From an uncultured Myxococcales bacterium (GTDB lineage: Bacteria > Myxococcota_A > UBA9042), in NCBI GenBank assembly GCA_903919145.1, contig CAIXGW010000139.1:1-33926 (forward strand): DNA of 33,926 bases, read 5' to 3'. The position numbers were made by a program, and so were the translations under genes. Below, piece after piece: positions 6,699-14,655 of this stretch. How positions within the stretch are numbered: the first letter of the stretch is position 1; the number at the start of each line of letters is the position of its first letter. Under the pieces are notes generated by a model. The model saw nothing but the letters and a program-made list of their open reading frames with translations. It had not been told where the DNA came from and did no database searches.

Positions 6699-9600
6699 CT
6701 ACTCGGTGGTGATGACGGTCTTGGGTCCGGGGATGCCGCTGGGCGTTGGTCGGTCGGCAAAGATGTCGGCGACCTTCATCTTCTTCTTGAGCGGATCCTT
6801 GCTGATGTCCAAGCCGCGCTCGGTCAGCGGAAATTCCTCTGTGCAGCCCCACTGGCCTTCATTGGCGGGCTTGCCGACCGTGTACTTGTACTTGAGAGAG
6901 GTGCCCTTGCTAAAGGGCAGGACCAGCGTCCAGATGTTGTCGCCGGCGGCGGTGTCGCCCTCTTTGCCGTCATCGCGCAGGGCCACTTTGTTGGGAACCC
7001 ACTTGGCTTTCATGCCTAATTTTGGGTCGTTGCCGGCAATGTAGATGATGCCGCCCTGCTGGGGGGTCACGCACAGGTTGCCGTAGAGGTCCAGAGGCGG
7101 GTTGCCGGCGGCCGGCCCGCGGGCGTCGCAGCTGAAAGTCACAAACATGGCGGCGGTGGGGTCTTCGACCAGCAGCTTGGACTCCAGCGATGGGGCAAAG
7201 TCCACCGCCTTGCCGCCCTGGCCAAAAATCAGCTGCATCTCCAGCGGATCGGTGGCGCCGATGCCAAGGTCGCTGTAGGGGACAAAGACCTCCAGCAGTT
7301 TGCCGCCCTTGACTGGGCCTGCCACGCTGCCGCTGAAGGTGCCGCTGCTCAGGTCGGTCCACTTGGCGGTGCCGCTTTTCCAGGTGCGCCACTCTGGCGT
7401 GGCCTTGCCGCCGCCCAGGCCGATCCACAGTTCTTTGGCCGCGCCCTTGCCCTTCCAGGCCATGGTCTCGCCGTAGCGGGTCAGCAGGGTGGCCGGGTCC
7501 TCTTGGACTTCGCCGGTGGTGGCGTTGAGGATCTTCTTGTGAGACAGGTAGATACCCAAGCCAGCGCCGTTGGCGGCAGAGAGGTCAAAGTTGTGCTGCA
7601 CCGCCAGAAACAGCCCGGGCTTGCTGCCAAAGCTGCCAAAACCATAGTAGACGGTGGCGACCCAGTCGTCGGGATTGGCTAGCGCGCCGGCGGTGTCGGA
7701 GTCAAAGAAGAAGCCGCCCTTGGCCGCCCACTCTGACTCATTGGGCAGAAACGACCCGTCGAGCACCGGTGCCGGCACCAGCGGCCCCTGCGGCGCTTGG
7801 GGATTGGCCTGAATGATCGGCTTGAACACCGGCATGGGGATCTCTGCCTTGCCCTGCAGCTTGAGAGCCGCGTTCATGTGCTTGTAGACACCAGCCAAGT
7901 GCAGGCGAAAATTGGCGTCAAAGGGCGAGTCGTCGTTGGACGGCGAGGTCATGTCGCTGCCATACCACCAGAACCAGTCCGAGCCCTCGGCGGCATACAC
8001 TTCGTCAAAGGCGTACCAGATCTCTCCTTCTAGAGACGTCTTGCTCTTGGGCGCCAGCAGCAGCGGATCGGGCTGAGCCAGACCGGACTTGGCCAGATCG
8101 GCTCTGGTCTGCTGCAGGTACTGCCAGCCCAGGTTCTCTTCGCCTTCGCCGGCCCAGATGCCGAAGTTGCCGCCGATCCAAGAGCCGGGAAACAGCGGCT
8201 CCAGCTGCGGCAGGCCGACCAGCGGGTGCGGCGGCACGTTGCGCTTGGGGTTGCCCAGCACGTACTCGCTGCCAGAGACGCTGATGATCTCGCCCGCCTC
8301 CTGCAGCTGCTCCAGCCGGCTGTACAGGGCATGGAAAAAGCCCTTGCCGTCATGCTCTTTGCTGAAGGTTTCCCAGGCGTTCTCTCCGTCCAGGATCAGC
8401 GTAATCACCCGGTCTGGGGCGCCGAACTTGGGGGCCTGGCCGAGCACATTGGCCACCAGGTCGTCGGTGGCTTCCTTGCCAGTCAAGCCTTGGTACTTAA
8501 AGCCAATGTCGTTGCTCATGTTGGTGTTGCGAAAGAACACCCCCAGGCGCCCTTGGCCGTCGCCGCCGGTGCCGGGATTGGCCTTGTCGATGTCGACCGA
8601 GTACGGCCCGGTTGGCGCGCCTCCTGGATAGAACCCAGACTTTTCCATGACCTGCTGGTCGGTCGCGACCCACAGCACCCCGGCGTTGACAAAGTGCTGC
8701 ACCACCTCTTCGGCCACCGACCCTTCGCCGGGCCACATGCCGCGCGGCTTGAAGCCAAAGACCGACTCCATGTACGCCACCGCTCTCTTGACCTGGGCCG
8801 CCGCATCCGCAGGGTAGCTGAAGCCGGGATTTGGCTTGGGATCAAAGGGTTGCCCTGGCCCCATCAGCTCGGTGTTTTGCACCAGCGGCAGGATCGGGTG
8901 GTAGAACGGGGTGGTGGTGATCTCGATCTGGCCGGTGTACTTGTCTGGGTCGTAGTGGAGCTTTTGGTGAATCGGAATCACCGCTTTCATGATCTTGTAC
9001 TGCTCCGCCACCAGCCGATTGGCCAGCTTCTCATACCAGGCGATGCGGCCCGCTTCGTCGAGCCCGGCGGGCATCTTCAGCGTGAACGTGGCGTTCTGCG
9101 GCGCCGAAGCCTGCAGCACGTCGGTCAGGTCGACCGTGTCGCCAGTGGCCAGGGTCGACTTGCCAAGCAGGAAGTCAGGGTCCATCCAAGCGATTTCAAA
9201 CCAGACCTTCAACGCCGCCAGATCCTCTTTGGTCAGCGTGGCGGGGTTCTTGTCTCGAATGGCCGCGTAGGCCGGAAAGCGGTTCATCAGCACCGGCGAC
9301 GTCGACACGCAGGACCACGGATCGGCGTATAGCAGGCCAATTTGCTTGGTCGATGCGGTCTTGGGATCAGGGGTGTCTTCCAACAGCAGGTCGATCCACG
9401 GATCGGTCTTGCCCTTCCACTTGGCCAGAAACTTGGCCTCGTCTACGGTGTTGGCCTTGAAATCGACATAGAGTTCTTTGCCGGATCCGTCCTTTTCCCC
9501 AAGACGATCGAGGTAGTACGGAATCATCTGGTTGAGCAGTACCGGCGTGATGTTGATCGAGAGGTGCACATCCGGGTACTTCTCCAGCACCGAGGCCATG

Positions 9601-10451
9601 TCGTAGTAGGACTTCATGGCGTGCTTGCGCACCCACGGGCTGGTCAGTTGGTCGGCAATGGGATCGAGGTAAGTCGGCTGGTGCTGGTGCCACAGGATGT
9701 GCACAAACACCGTGCGCTTGATGGTCGACTTGTTCTTGACCGCGTCGAGCTTTTCGCCATCAAAACCAGTGATATTCTTGGCCTGGGCGATGTAGGTCAG
9801 GGCCGGGTTGATCTGGACGCTTGGGTTGACGGTCAGGGTCACAAAGATGGGGTTGTCGCCGACGGCAGCTGCGGTAATGGCGCCGCTCTTGACCTGGTTG
9901 TTCTCTAGCAGCAGGTAATTGCTGGCGACGGTCGCCGTGGCCGGCTGGACCGGCTTGTTGAAGCGCAGCCGCAGGTTCTTGCCGTCGGGCGAGAAGGCGC
10001 TGACGACTTGCAGCGCGCCGGTGGGCCAGGTCGGCACATCTGGGGTCGCGACGTCCGCCGCTGCGTCCTTGGCATCGGCGCTGTCGGTCAGGCTGTCGGC
10101 CACGGTGGAATCAGGCAGCGTGGAATCAGGCAGTGCAGAGTCAGGCTGTGTGGAGTCCGGCAGCTTGGAGTCCGGCAGCGTGGAGTCCGGCAGGGTCGCA
10201 TCAGCTTGGGCGTCGGGCAGGCCGACCACGTCGATGCCTGCAGCATCCCAGGGGATTCCGCCATCCAGCGTCTGGTTGTAGGGCTGGGCCGGCGAGACCC
10301 AGGCATCGCCCAGGGCCTGCCGCGGCTCTACCTCTGGAATGCGCTCACAGCCGCCCAGCAGCAGCCAAGCCACCGCACAGGCCAGTAGCGGCGATCCTAG
10401 AGGGCGCCCTGGCTCATGGCGCTGCAGGTGGGCAGAGAACAGGTGGAGCAT
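6699..10451 (-). CDS. Exported GH57 amylase-like lipoprotein with starch-binding tail
   Basis: The start is ATG 10451 behind GGGAGG. The protein has 1250 residues with lipobox LLGGC (Cys35). A disordered acidic linker follows, including six LPDST-type pentapeptides at 87-116, then an Ig-like domain of the SbsA type (about 145-245). The GH57 catalytic region starts with WHQHQP (254-259). It shows EITTTPFYHP (510-519), MWPGE with the likely nucleophile Glu576, and LILDGENAWE with the likely acid/base Asp688; these match GH57 conserved regions. The C-terminal 350 residues look like a glucodextranase-C/DOMON-like beta domain. A CBM20-like module (IIYIAGNDPKLG, WVPNKVALRDDG, SLKYKYTVG) follows. 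It probably degrades starch or glycogen-type glucan at the cell surface. Exact specificity (alpha-amylase, pullulanase or transferase) cannot be read from sequence. Confidence 0.9.
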   Translation of the reverse strand: MLHLFSAHLQRHEPGRPLGSPLLACAVAWLLLGGCERIPEVEPRQALGDAWVSPAQPYNQTLDGGIPWDAAGIDVVGLPDAQADATLPDSTLPDSKLPDSTQPDSALPDSTLPDSTVADSLTDSADAKDAAADVATPDVPTWPTGALQVVSAFSPDGKNLRLRFNKPVQPATATVASNYLLLENNQVKSGAITAAAVGDNPIFVTLTVNPSVQINPALTYIAQAKNITGFDGEKLDAVKNKSTIKRTVFVHILWHQHQPTYLDPIADQLTSPWVRKHAMKSYYDMASVLEKYPDVHLSINITPVLLNQMIPYYLDRLGEKDGSGKELYVDFKANTVDEAKFLAKWKGKTDPWIDLLLEDTPDPKTASTKQIGLLYADPWSCVSTSPVLMNRFPAYAAIRDKNPATLTKEDLAALKVWFEIAWMDPDFLLGKSTLATGDTVDLTDVLQASAPQNATFTLKMPAGLDEAGRIAWYEKLANRLVAEQYKIMKAVIPIHQKLHYDPDKYTGQIEITTTPFYHPILPLVQNTELMGPGQPFDPKPNPGFSYPADAAAQVKRAVAYMESVFGFKPRGMWPGEGSVAEEVVQHFVNAGVLWVATDQQVMEKSGFYPGGAPTGPYSVDIDKANPGTGGDGQGRLGVFFRNTNMSNDIGFKYQGLTGKEATDDLVANVLGQAPKFGAPDRVITLILDGENAWETFSKEHDGKGFFHALYSRLEQLQEAGEIISVSGSEYVLGNPKRNVPPHPLVGLPQLEPLFPGSWIGGNFGIWAGEGEENLGWQYLQQTRADLAKSGLAQPDPLLLAPKSKTSLEGEIWYAFDEVYAAEGSDWFWWYGSDMTSPSNDDSPFDANFRLHLAGVYKHMNAALKLQGKAEIPMPVFKPIIQANPQAPQGPLVPAPVLDGSFLPNESEWAAKGGFFFDSDTAGALANPDDWVATVYYGFGSFGSKPGLFLAVQHNFDLSAANGAGLGIYLSHKKILNATTGEVQEDPATLLTRYGETMAWKGKGAAKELWIGLGGGKATPEWRTWKSGTAKWTDLSSGTFSGSVAGPVKGGKLLEVFVPYSDLGIGATDPLEMQLIFGQGGKAVDFAPSLESKLLVEDPTAAMFVTFSCDARGPAAGNPPLDLYGNLCVTPQQGGIIYIAGNDPKLGMKAKWVPNKVALRDDGKEGDTAAGDNIWTLVLPFSKGTSLKYKYTVGKPANEGQWGCTEEFPLTERGLDISKDPLKKKMKVADIFADRPTPSGIPGPKTVITTE
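10105..10194. repeat. 15-bp minisatellite coding the LPDST linker
   Basis: Six 15-bp units run from 10105 to 10194 (first two nearly identical, last three nearly identical). On the minus strand they encode LPDST, LPDSK, LPDST, QPDSA, LPDST and LPDST in the linker of the GH57 lipoprotein. Because the unit is exactly five codons, copy-number change would alter linker length without a frameshift. Confidence 0.88.
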
Positions 10452-10472
10452 CGCGACCTCCCAAGGCGCTGA

Positions 10473-10478
10473 AGTATA
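10473..10478 (-). promoter_or_regulatory. Possible -10 box of the GH57 gene
   Basis: On the minus strand TATACT (5 of 6 to TATAAT) lies 21 bp upstream of ATG 10451. A start site near 10466 would leave a leader of about 15 nt that just holds the GGGAGG ribosome site. No good -35 box is visible at 16-18 bp, so an activator or an alternative sigma factor may be needed. The rest of the 10452-10671 gap shows no convincing gene, RNA or terminator. Confidence 0.4.
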
Positions 10479-10671
10479 CCGAAGCGGCTTGCGAAAGCAC
10501 GATGCGATGACGCCATCCAGCGCTTCAGAGCTGCGGCTGCGTCACGTCTGCGTCGCGGAGGTCGCCGTGAGCCAATTGCTGCCCAAGCGCGCCCCAACCC
10601 GCTGCGCGGCGGCGCCCACCTGAAGCAGACTGGCAGAGAATGGCCGTCGCTGGTGGCTAATGGGGCAAAAA

Positions 10672-11697
10672 CTACTTCACATCAAGGAAGTCCGAGGTGA
10701 AGGCAAAGGCCAGCATTAGGTACGGCATCGCCCGCGATACTGCGGCGCCATCGCGAAAGCGGTGGTCCACGTACCACGCTGGATTGAACACGATGGTTGG
10801 GCGGTTGAAGTGGGCCTGGCCGCGGTCCCACAGGGTGTAGGCCAGCAGCAGGCCGATGCGGTCGTGGCCGTTGCGCATCCCCTGAGGATCCTGGTTGGCC
10901 AGCACGTGATCGGCGCGGTAGAGCGGGCGCACGCTTGACCAGCGCACCCCGGCAGTCAACAGCGCCTCGCCCATGGGAAGCTGGGTCAGCACATCGGCGT
11001 CATTGGCCAAAGTCCAGGCGCGGTTGGGCAGCAGGGTGTCCAGAGTCGCCTCGTAGAACACCTGGTCGCCTCGCTCCAGCGCCAGATCAAACCAACCCAA
11101 AAAGGCCCGCGACCGCAGGGCGATTGGCCCTACCTTGGCCTGCACCAGCGGCTCAAAGCTGATGTGAACGCCGGAGGCAGCGTAGTTGCCCTGGGGCCCC
11201 GTCTTGTTGGCCTTCAGGGTCGCATCGTCCCAGGCGTCCGAGGCGCTGCGCCGCGACTGCACGAAGGTAAATGTTCCGAAGAATTGCAGCACCTCGGCAG
11301 TGGCGCGCAGGTTGATCAGGCTGAGCGGCTGCAGCTCGACCACCGCCGCGGCGCGCAGAGAGGCCGGGTTGAAGCGCAGAAAAGTACCCGCGTAGACAAA
11401 GTTGTCGCGCAGAGCTCGGCTGTCTGGCCGCTGGTACAGCTGCTGCAGGTAGCCCGCGCGCACCTGGGACTCCAAGCCGATCGGGTTCCAGCGCGCCAGC
11501 GTCAGGCTGGTCAGCAGCAGCCGCCGCTCGGGCAGCTTGGGCAGGGGCTCTTGGGCGAGGGTCGGCCGCGTCGCTGCGCACAGGCACAGCAGCAGCCCCA
11601 GCGCCAGCCCGGCGGTCCGACGAAGAGGACCGCGGTCGCGGCCAAAGTCTTGCCGCCCAACGGGCAGCGCTGCTGAAACAAAATTGGTGACGTTCAT
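10672..11697 (-). CDS. Putative outer-membrane protein, unrecognised
   Basis: I take ATG 11697 as the start, giving 341 residues; the frame is open further upstream but that stretch looks non-coding. A long basic N-region (VGRQDFGRDRGPLRR) leads to a hydrophobic core and a likely cleavage site near TLAQ, a Sec signal peptide without a lipobox. The mature part alternates short strands with aromatic girdle residues (for example VYAGTFLRFNP, FFGTFTFVQSRR, AFLGWFDLALERGDQVFYEA, LLLAYTLWDRG). It ends with LMLAFAFTSDFLDVK, in line with a beta-barrel membrane protein. I see no Shine-Dalgarno. A perfect -35 TTGACA (11732-11727, minus) would place transcription at or next to the ATG. Function unknown. 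Confidence 0.68.
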   Translation of the reverse strand: MNVTNFVSAALPVGRQDFGRDRGPLRRTAGLALGLLLCLCAATRPTLAQEPLPKLPERRLLLTSLTLARWNPIGLESQVRAGYLQQLYQRPDSRALRDNFVYAGTFLRFNPASLRAAAVVELQPLSLINLRATAEVLQFFGTFTFVQSRRSASDAWDDATLKANKTGPQGNYAASGVHISFEPLVQAKVGPIALRSRAFLGWFDLALERGDQVFYEATLDTLLPNRAWTLANDADVLTQLPMGEALLTAGVRWSSVRPLYRADHVLANQDPQGMRNGHDRIGLLLAYTLWDRGQAHFNRPTIVFNPAWYVDHRFRDGAAVSRAMPYLMLAFAFTSDFLDVK

Positions 11698-11967
11698 GCG
11701 CGTACGTTGGCCAATGAGCGGGCAATTGTCAACGGGACCCCTTCTTGGGGCCCCAGGGCCAGCTGCAAGGTCGCCAGCTCGGGGCCGGGGCCGACATTGC
11801 CCGACCGACAATGCCCAGGGGAATGTCTGATCTATGTTTTGAAACGAACTTTTTGCAGAGTCACGCTGTCAGCGCCGACCCTCCTTGCAGCGCCCGGTTG
11901 CGTTTGGCCGCGGCGCCCCGCAAGATCAAGGTGCTGCGCGCCGCAACCGCAGCCCACAAGAGGCGCC

Positions 11968-13509
11968 ATGGCCAGACCCTTGATCCCCCACCTGCTAGCG
12001 ATCCTGGCCATCGCCGCGGCTCTGGGGGGCTGCGAAGGCGACCCCAAGGTCGTGTGCCCAGTCGGCTTTCACGCAGAAGGGACGTTTTGCTATGAGAATG
12101 CCCCGGTAGAAGACGCCGCCGCGACCCAGGACAGCGCCGTGGAAGACAGCGCCAGTCAGGCCACCGATGCCGCCGCGGTCCCTGACAACGCCGCCGCAGA
12201 TGCCGCCAAGGACGCCGTCAAAGACGCCGATGCGCAGCCAACGGACGCCAAAGACGGCAGCGCCACGCCAGACACCAAGATCGACGCCAAAGACGTGCCG
12301 GTGAGCGGCAAAAGCCCTGTTGGGGCTGCGTGCTTGGACGACTACGACTGCATGTCTGGCCTGTCTTGCTTCAACTGGCCCAAGGGCTACTGCACCGTGC
12401 CCAACTGCGACGCGCCCGGGGCCAATTGCCCAGGTTCGTCGGTCTGTTATGGCGAGGTCAAGACCAACCAGCTGTGCCACGCCGGCTGCGACTTGGACGG
12501 CGACTGCCGCACCGCGGATGGCTATGCCTGCAAGCGCTACTCCGTCGAGTTCGGCGGCATCGAGGCGCGCCTGTGCGCACCCGGCGGCAAGTACGGCACC
12601 GGGTTGGGGTGCGCCAAAGCCTCTGACTGCAAAGGCGCCAACACCTGCTTGACCGACATCGCGGGCGGCTACTGCGCCCGGCTGGGCTGCGGGGCCAGCG
12701 ACCCGTGTGGCAGCGGCGAAGCCTGCGTGCTGCGCAACGGCAAGCCGCTGTGCCTCAAGACTTGCGCCATCGACAGCGAGTGCTCGATCGGCGGCACTTT
12801 TCCGCGCAAATGTGTAGACAAGACCGACCTGACCAAGAAGCCCGTCAAGGTCTGCCTGGACAGCTCCAAGTCCGCCGCCGTGGGCGCCGCTTGCCTGGCC
12901 GACCTGGACTGCGACACCAAGCTGTGCGCCATCTTTGCCAAGGGCGCCTGCAGCACCGGCGGCCAGCCCTGCCTCAACAGCCTGCAGTGCGGCGCCGCCG
13001 GGCCGTGCGTGCTGGATGCCAGCAAGGAAAAGGGCGTGTGCACCGCGCCCTGCAGCGCCGACACCAAGTGCCCGACCGGCGCGGTGTGCGTGCCCGGCAA
13101 AGACAAGACCTCTGGCAGCTGCCAGCCCAGCTGCAAGGGCCCCGGCGACGACGCGGCCTGCGGCGGGGTGCCGGGCCTTGTGTGCATCATCGGAACGCCT
13201 CTGCCGACCATGGGATCGCCTTCGGTGCCCACCTACTCTTGCGCGCCAGTGCCCGCCGGCACGGCTGGAGCCGCATGCAGCCAGACCAAGGACTGCAGCA
13301 ACGCGCTTTGCATCACCAACGCCGCCCAGACAGCTGGCTACTGCGCGCCGTCTTGCGGTGCCGCGGCCTTCTGCCCCTTTGGCAACTTGTGCGATGACAG
13401 TGGCTTAGCGCAGTGCCTAAAGATGTGCAGCGGCGAGTTTGACTGCCCGGCGCAGATGGCGTGCGGCGCGATCTCCGGCTTGTCTGGCAAGGTCTGCCTG
13501 CCGCCGTAG
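11968..13509 (+). CDS. Cys-rich surface lipoprotein with acidic linker
   Basis: ATG 11968 follows AGAGG by 4 nt; upstream in-frame codons lack a ribosome site. The 513-residue product has the lipobox LGGC (Cys22). Next comes a short Cys pair region, then a low-complexity Asp/Ala/Ser/Thr linker (about residues 45-110: repeats such as DSAVEDSAS and DAAAVPDNAAADAAKDA). From about residue 115 to the end it is a series of Cys-rich modules of the form C-x5-C-x5-C-x5-7-C with conserved DC, GYC and APxC turns. The modules are probably stabilised by disulfides, as in EGF-like surface proteins. The architecture is the same style as the 31580-33926 lipoprotein. It is likely exported to the cell surface; ligand or role unknown. 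Confidence 0.88.
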   Translation: MARPLIPHLLAILAIAAALGGCEGDPKVVCPVGFHAEGTFCYENAPVEDAAATQDSAVEDSASQATDAAAVPDNAAADAAKDAVKDADAQPTDAKDGSATPDTKIDAKDVPVSGKSPVGAACLDDYDCMSGLSCFNWPKGYCTVPNCDAPGANCPGSSVCYGEVKTNQLCHAGCDLDGDCRTADGYACKRYSVEFGGIEARLCAPGGKYGTGLGCAKASDCKGANTCLTDIAGGYCARLGCGASDPCGSGEACVLRNGKPLCLKTCAIDSECSIGGTFPRKCVDKTDLTKKPVKVCLDSSKSAAVGAACLADLDCDTKLCAIFAKGACSTGGQPCLNSLQCGAAGPCVLDASKEKGVCTAPCSADTKCPTGAVCVPGKDKTSGSCQPSCKGPGDDAACGGVPGLVCIIGTPLPTMGSPSVPTYSCAPVPAGTAGAACSQTKDCSNALCITNAAQTAGYCAPSCGAAAFCPFGNLCDDSGLAQCLKMCSGEFDCPAQMACGAISGLSGKVCLPP

Positions 13510-13537
13510 CCGGCGAACCCCGCGGCCAGTGGTCGAC

Positions 13538-14476
13538 TTAGCCCAGGCGCGGCAGGGCGCTGACGGTCTGCTCATACTCGCGGACCAGGTCGGCGACGAT
13601 CTCTGCCATTGGCTTGATGTCCTTGGCCAATGCGATGCCCTGGCCGGCGCTCCAGATGTCTTTCCAGCGCTTGGCGCCGTGCTCTTGAATGGCGGCCTGG
13701 GCGGCACCGGCTTCGGCGGCCTTGGCGTTCGGTAGCTCGGCGCCGGGCACCGTGGCGCGCAAGAAGTTGGCGTGCACGCCACTGACCGCGTCAGTGTAGA
13801 TGAGGTCGTCAGGGCTGCCGCCGACCACCATCTTCTTGTACTCGTCTGGCGCGCCGCACTCGGCGCTGGCGATAAAGCGCGTGCCCATGTACACGGCTTC
13901 TGCACCGAGCGCCAACGACGCGGCGATCTGCTGGCCGGTGGCGATGCAGCCAGCGGCAATCACTGGAATCTTCAAGTTTTCTTTGAGCCACGGCACCAGC
14001 ACGTAGGGGCTGATGGTCCCGGCGTGGCCGCCCGCGCCGGCACCCACGGCGATCACCGCATCCACACCCGCGGCCTGCGCTTTCAAGGCGTGGTCCAAGC
14101 GAATGACGTCGTGCAGCACCGTCAAGCCGCGGGCGTGGGCTCGGCGGGCGATCTCGGTGGGATTGCCGTAGCTGGTGATGAGGACGGGTACCTGCAGATC
14201 CAGGCAGGTCTGCACGTCTAGCTCCAGCCGCTGCGGGTCAGTGAGCTTGATCGTCAGGTTGATGCCAAACGGGCCATTGGTGCGGGCGCGGACCCACTCC
14301 AGCGTCTCGCGCAAGCTGTCTGGCGTGCGGCAGTTCAGAGAGGGCATGGACGCCAGGATCCCGGCTTCAGCCGCAGCGACCAGCATCTCTTTGTTGGAGA
14401 TCAGAAACATCGGCGCCGCGATAATGGGATAGCGCAGGCCAAGACGTTGGGACAAAGGCGTAAGAATCTGCTTCAT
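13538..14476 (-). CDS. Nitronate monooxygenase family FMN enzyme
   Basis: ATG 14476 gives 312 residues starting MKQILTPLSQRLGLRYPIIAAP, the standard N-terminus of this TIM-barrel family. Other markers are the FMN-binding segment FGINLTI (70-76), VLITSYGNP (98-106) and GAGAGGHAG with His151, the catalytic His of the family. GCIATGQQIAASLALGAEAVYMGTRF, the phosphate-binding end, follows, then the C-terminal WSAGQGI. The family oxidises alkyl nitronates (older name 2-nitropropane dioxygenase) and includes related FMN enzymes such as FabK. FabK is less likely because it is normally found in fatty-acid operons. A TATATC box at 14489-14484 (minus) lies only 7 nt before the ATG, so the message may be leaderless. 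The gene is divergent from ettA. Confidence 0.88.
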   Translation of the reverse strand: MKQILTPLSQRLGLRYPIIAAPMFLISNKEMLVAAAEAGILASMPSLNCRTPDSLRETLEWVRARTNGPFGINLTIKLTDPQRLELDVQTCLDLQVPVLITSYGNPTEIARRAHARGLTVLHDVIRLDHALKAQAAGVDAVIAVGAGAGGHAGTISPYVLVPWLKENLKIPVIAAGCIATGQQIAASLALGAEAVYMGTRFIASAECGAPDEYKKMVVGGSPDDLIYTDAVSGVHANFLRATVPGAELPNAKAAEAGAAQAAIQEHGAKRWKDIWSAGQGIALAKDIKPMAEIVADLVREYEQTVSALPRLG

Positions 14477-14655
14477 GGCGCCAGATATACACGACTCAAG
14501 CTGGCCGGCGCAATCATCCAGCGCTTGCCCGCGCGCGGCCCCTGTCGCACACTTGCCGGCCCGCAGCCTGGGGCCCTGTGCCGGGAGCCCCAAGTTCGCG
14601 TCCAAGCCAAATTTTCCCACCGCCGCGTCGCCTCACCGGTCGACCTGGAGCCTGC

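Noticed and set aside
10507..10623. Small plus-strand gene in the 10452-10671 gap
   Set aside because: A 38-codon frame exists, but there is no ribosome site, signal peptide or recognisable composition.
13510..13537. Terminator between converging genes
   Set aside because: Only a short GCCG/CGGC stem is visible, with no T-tract, so it is not reported as a feature.
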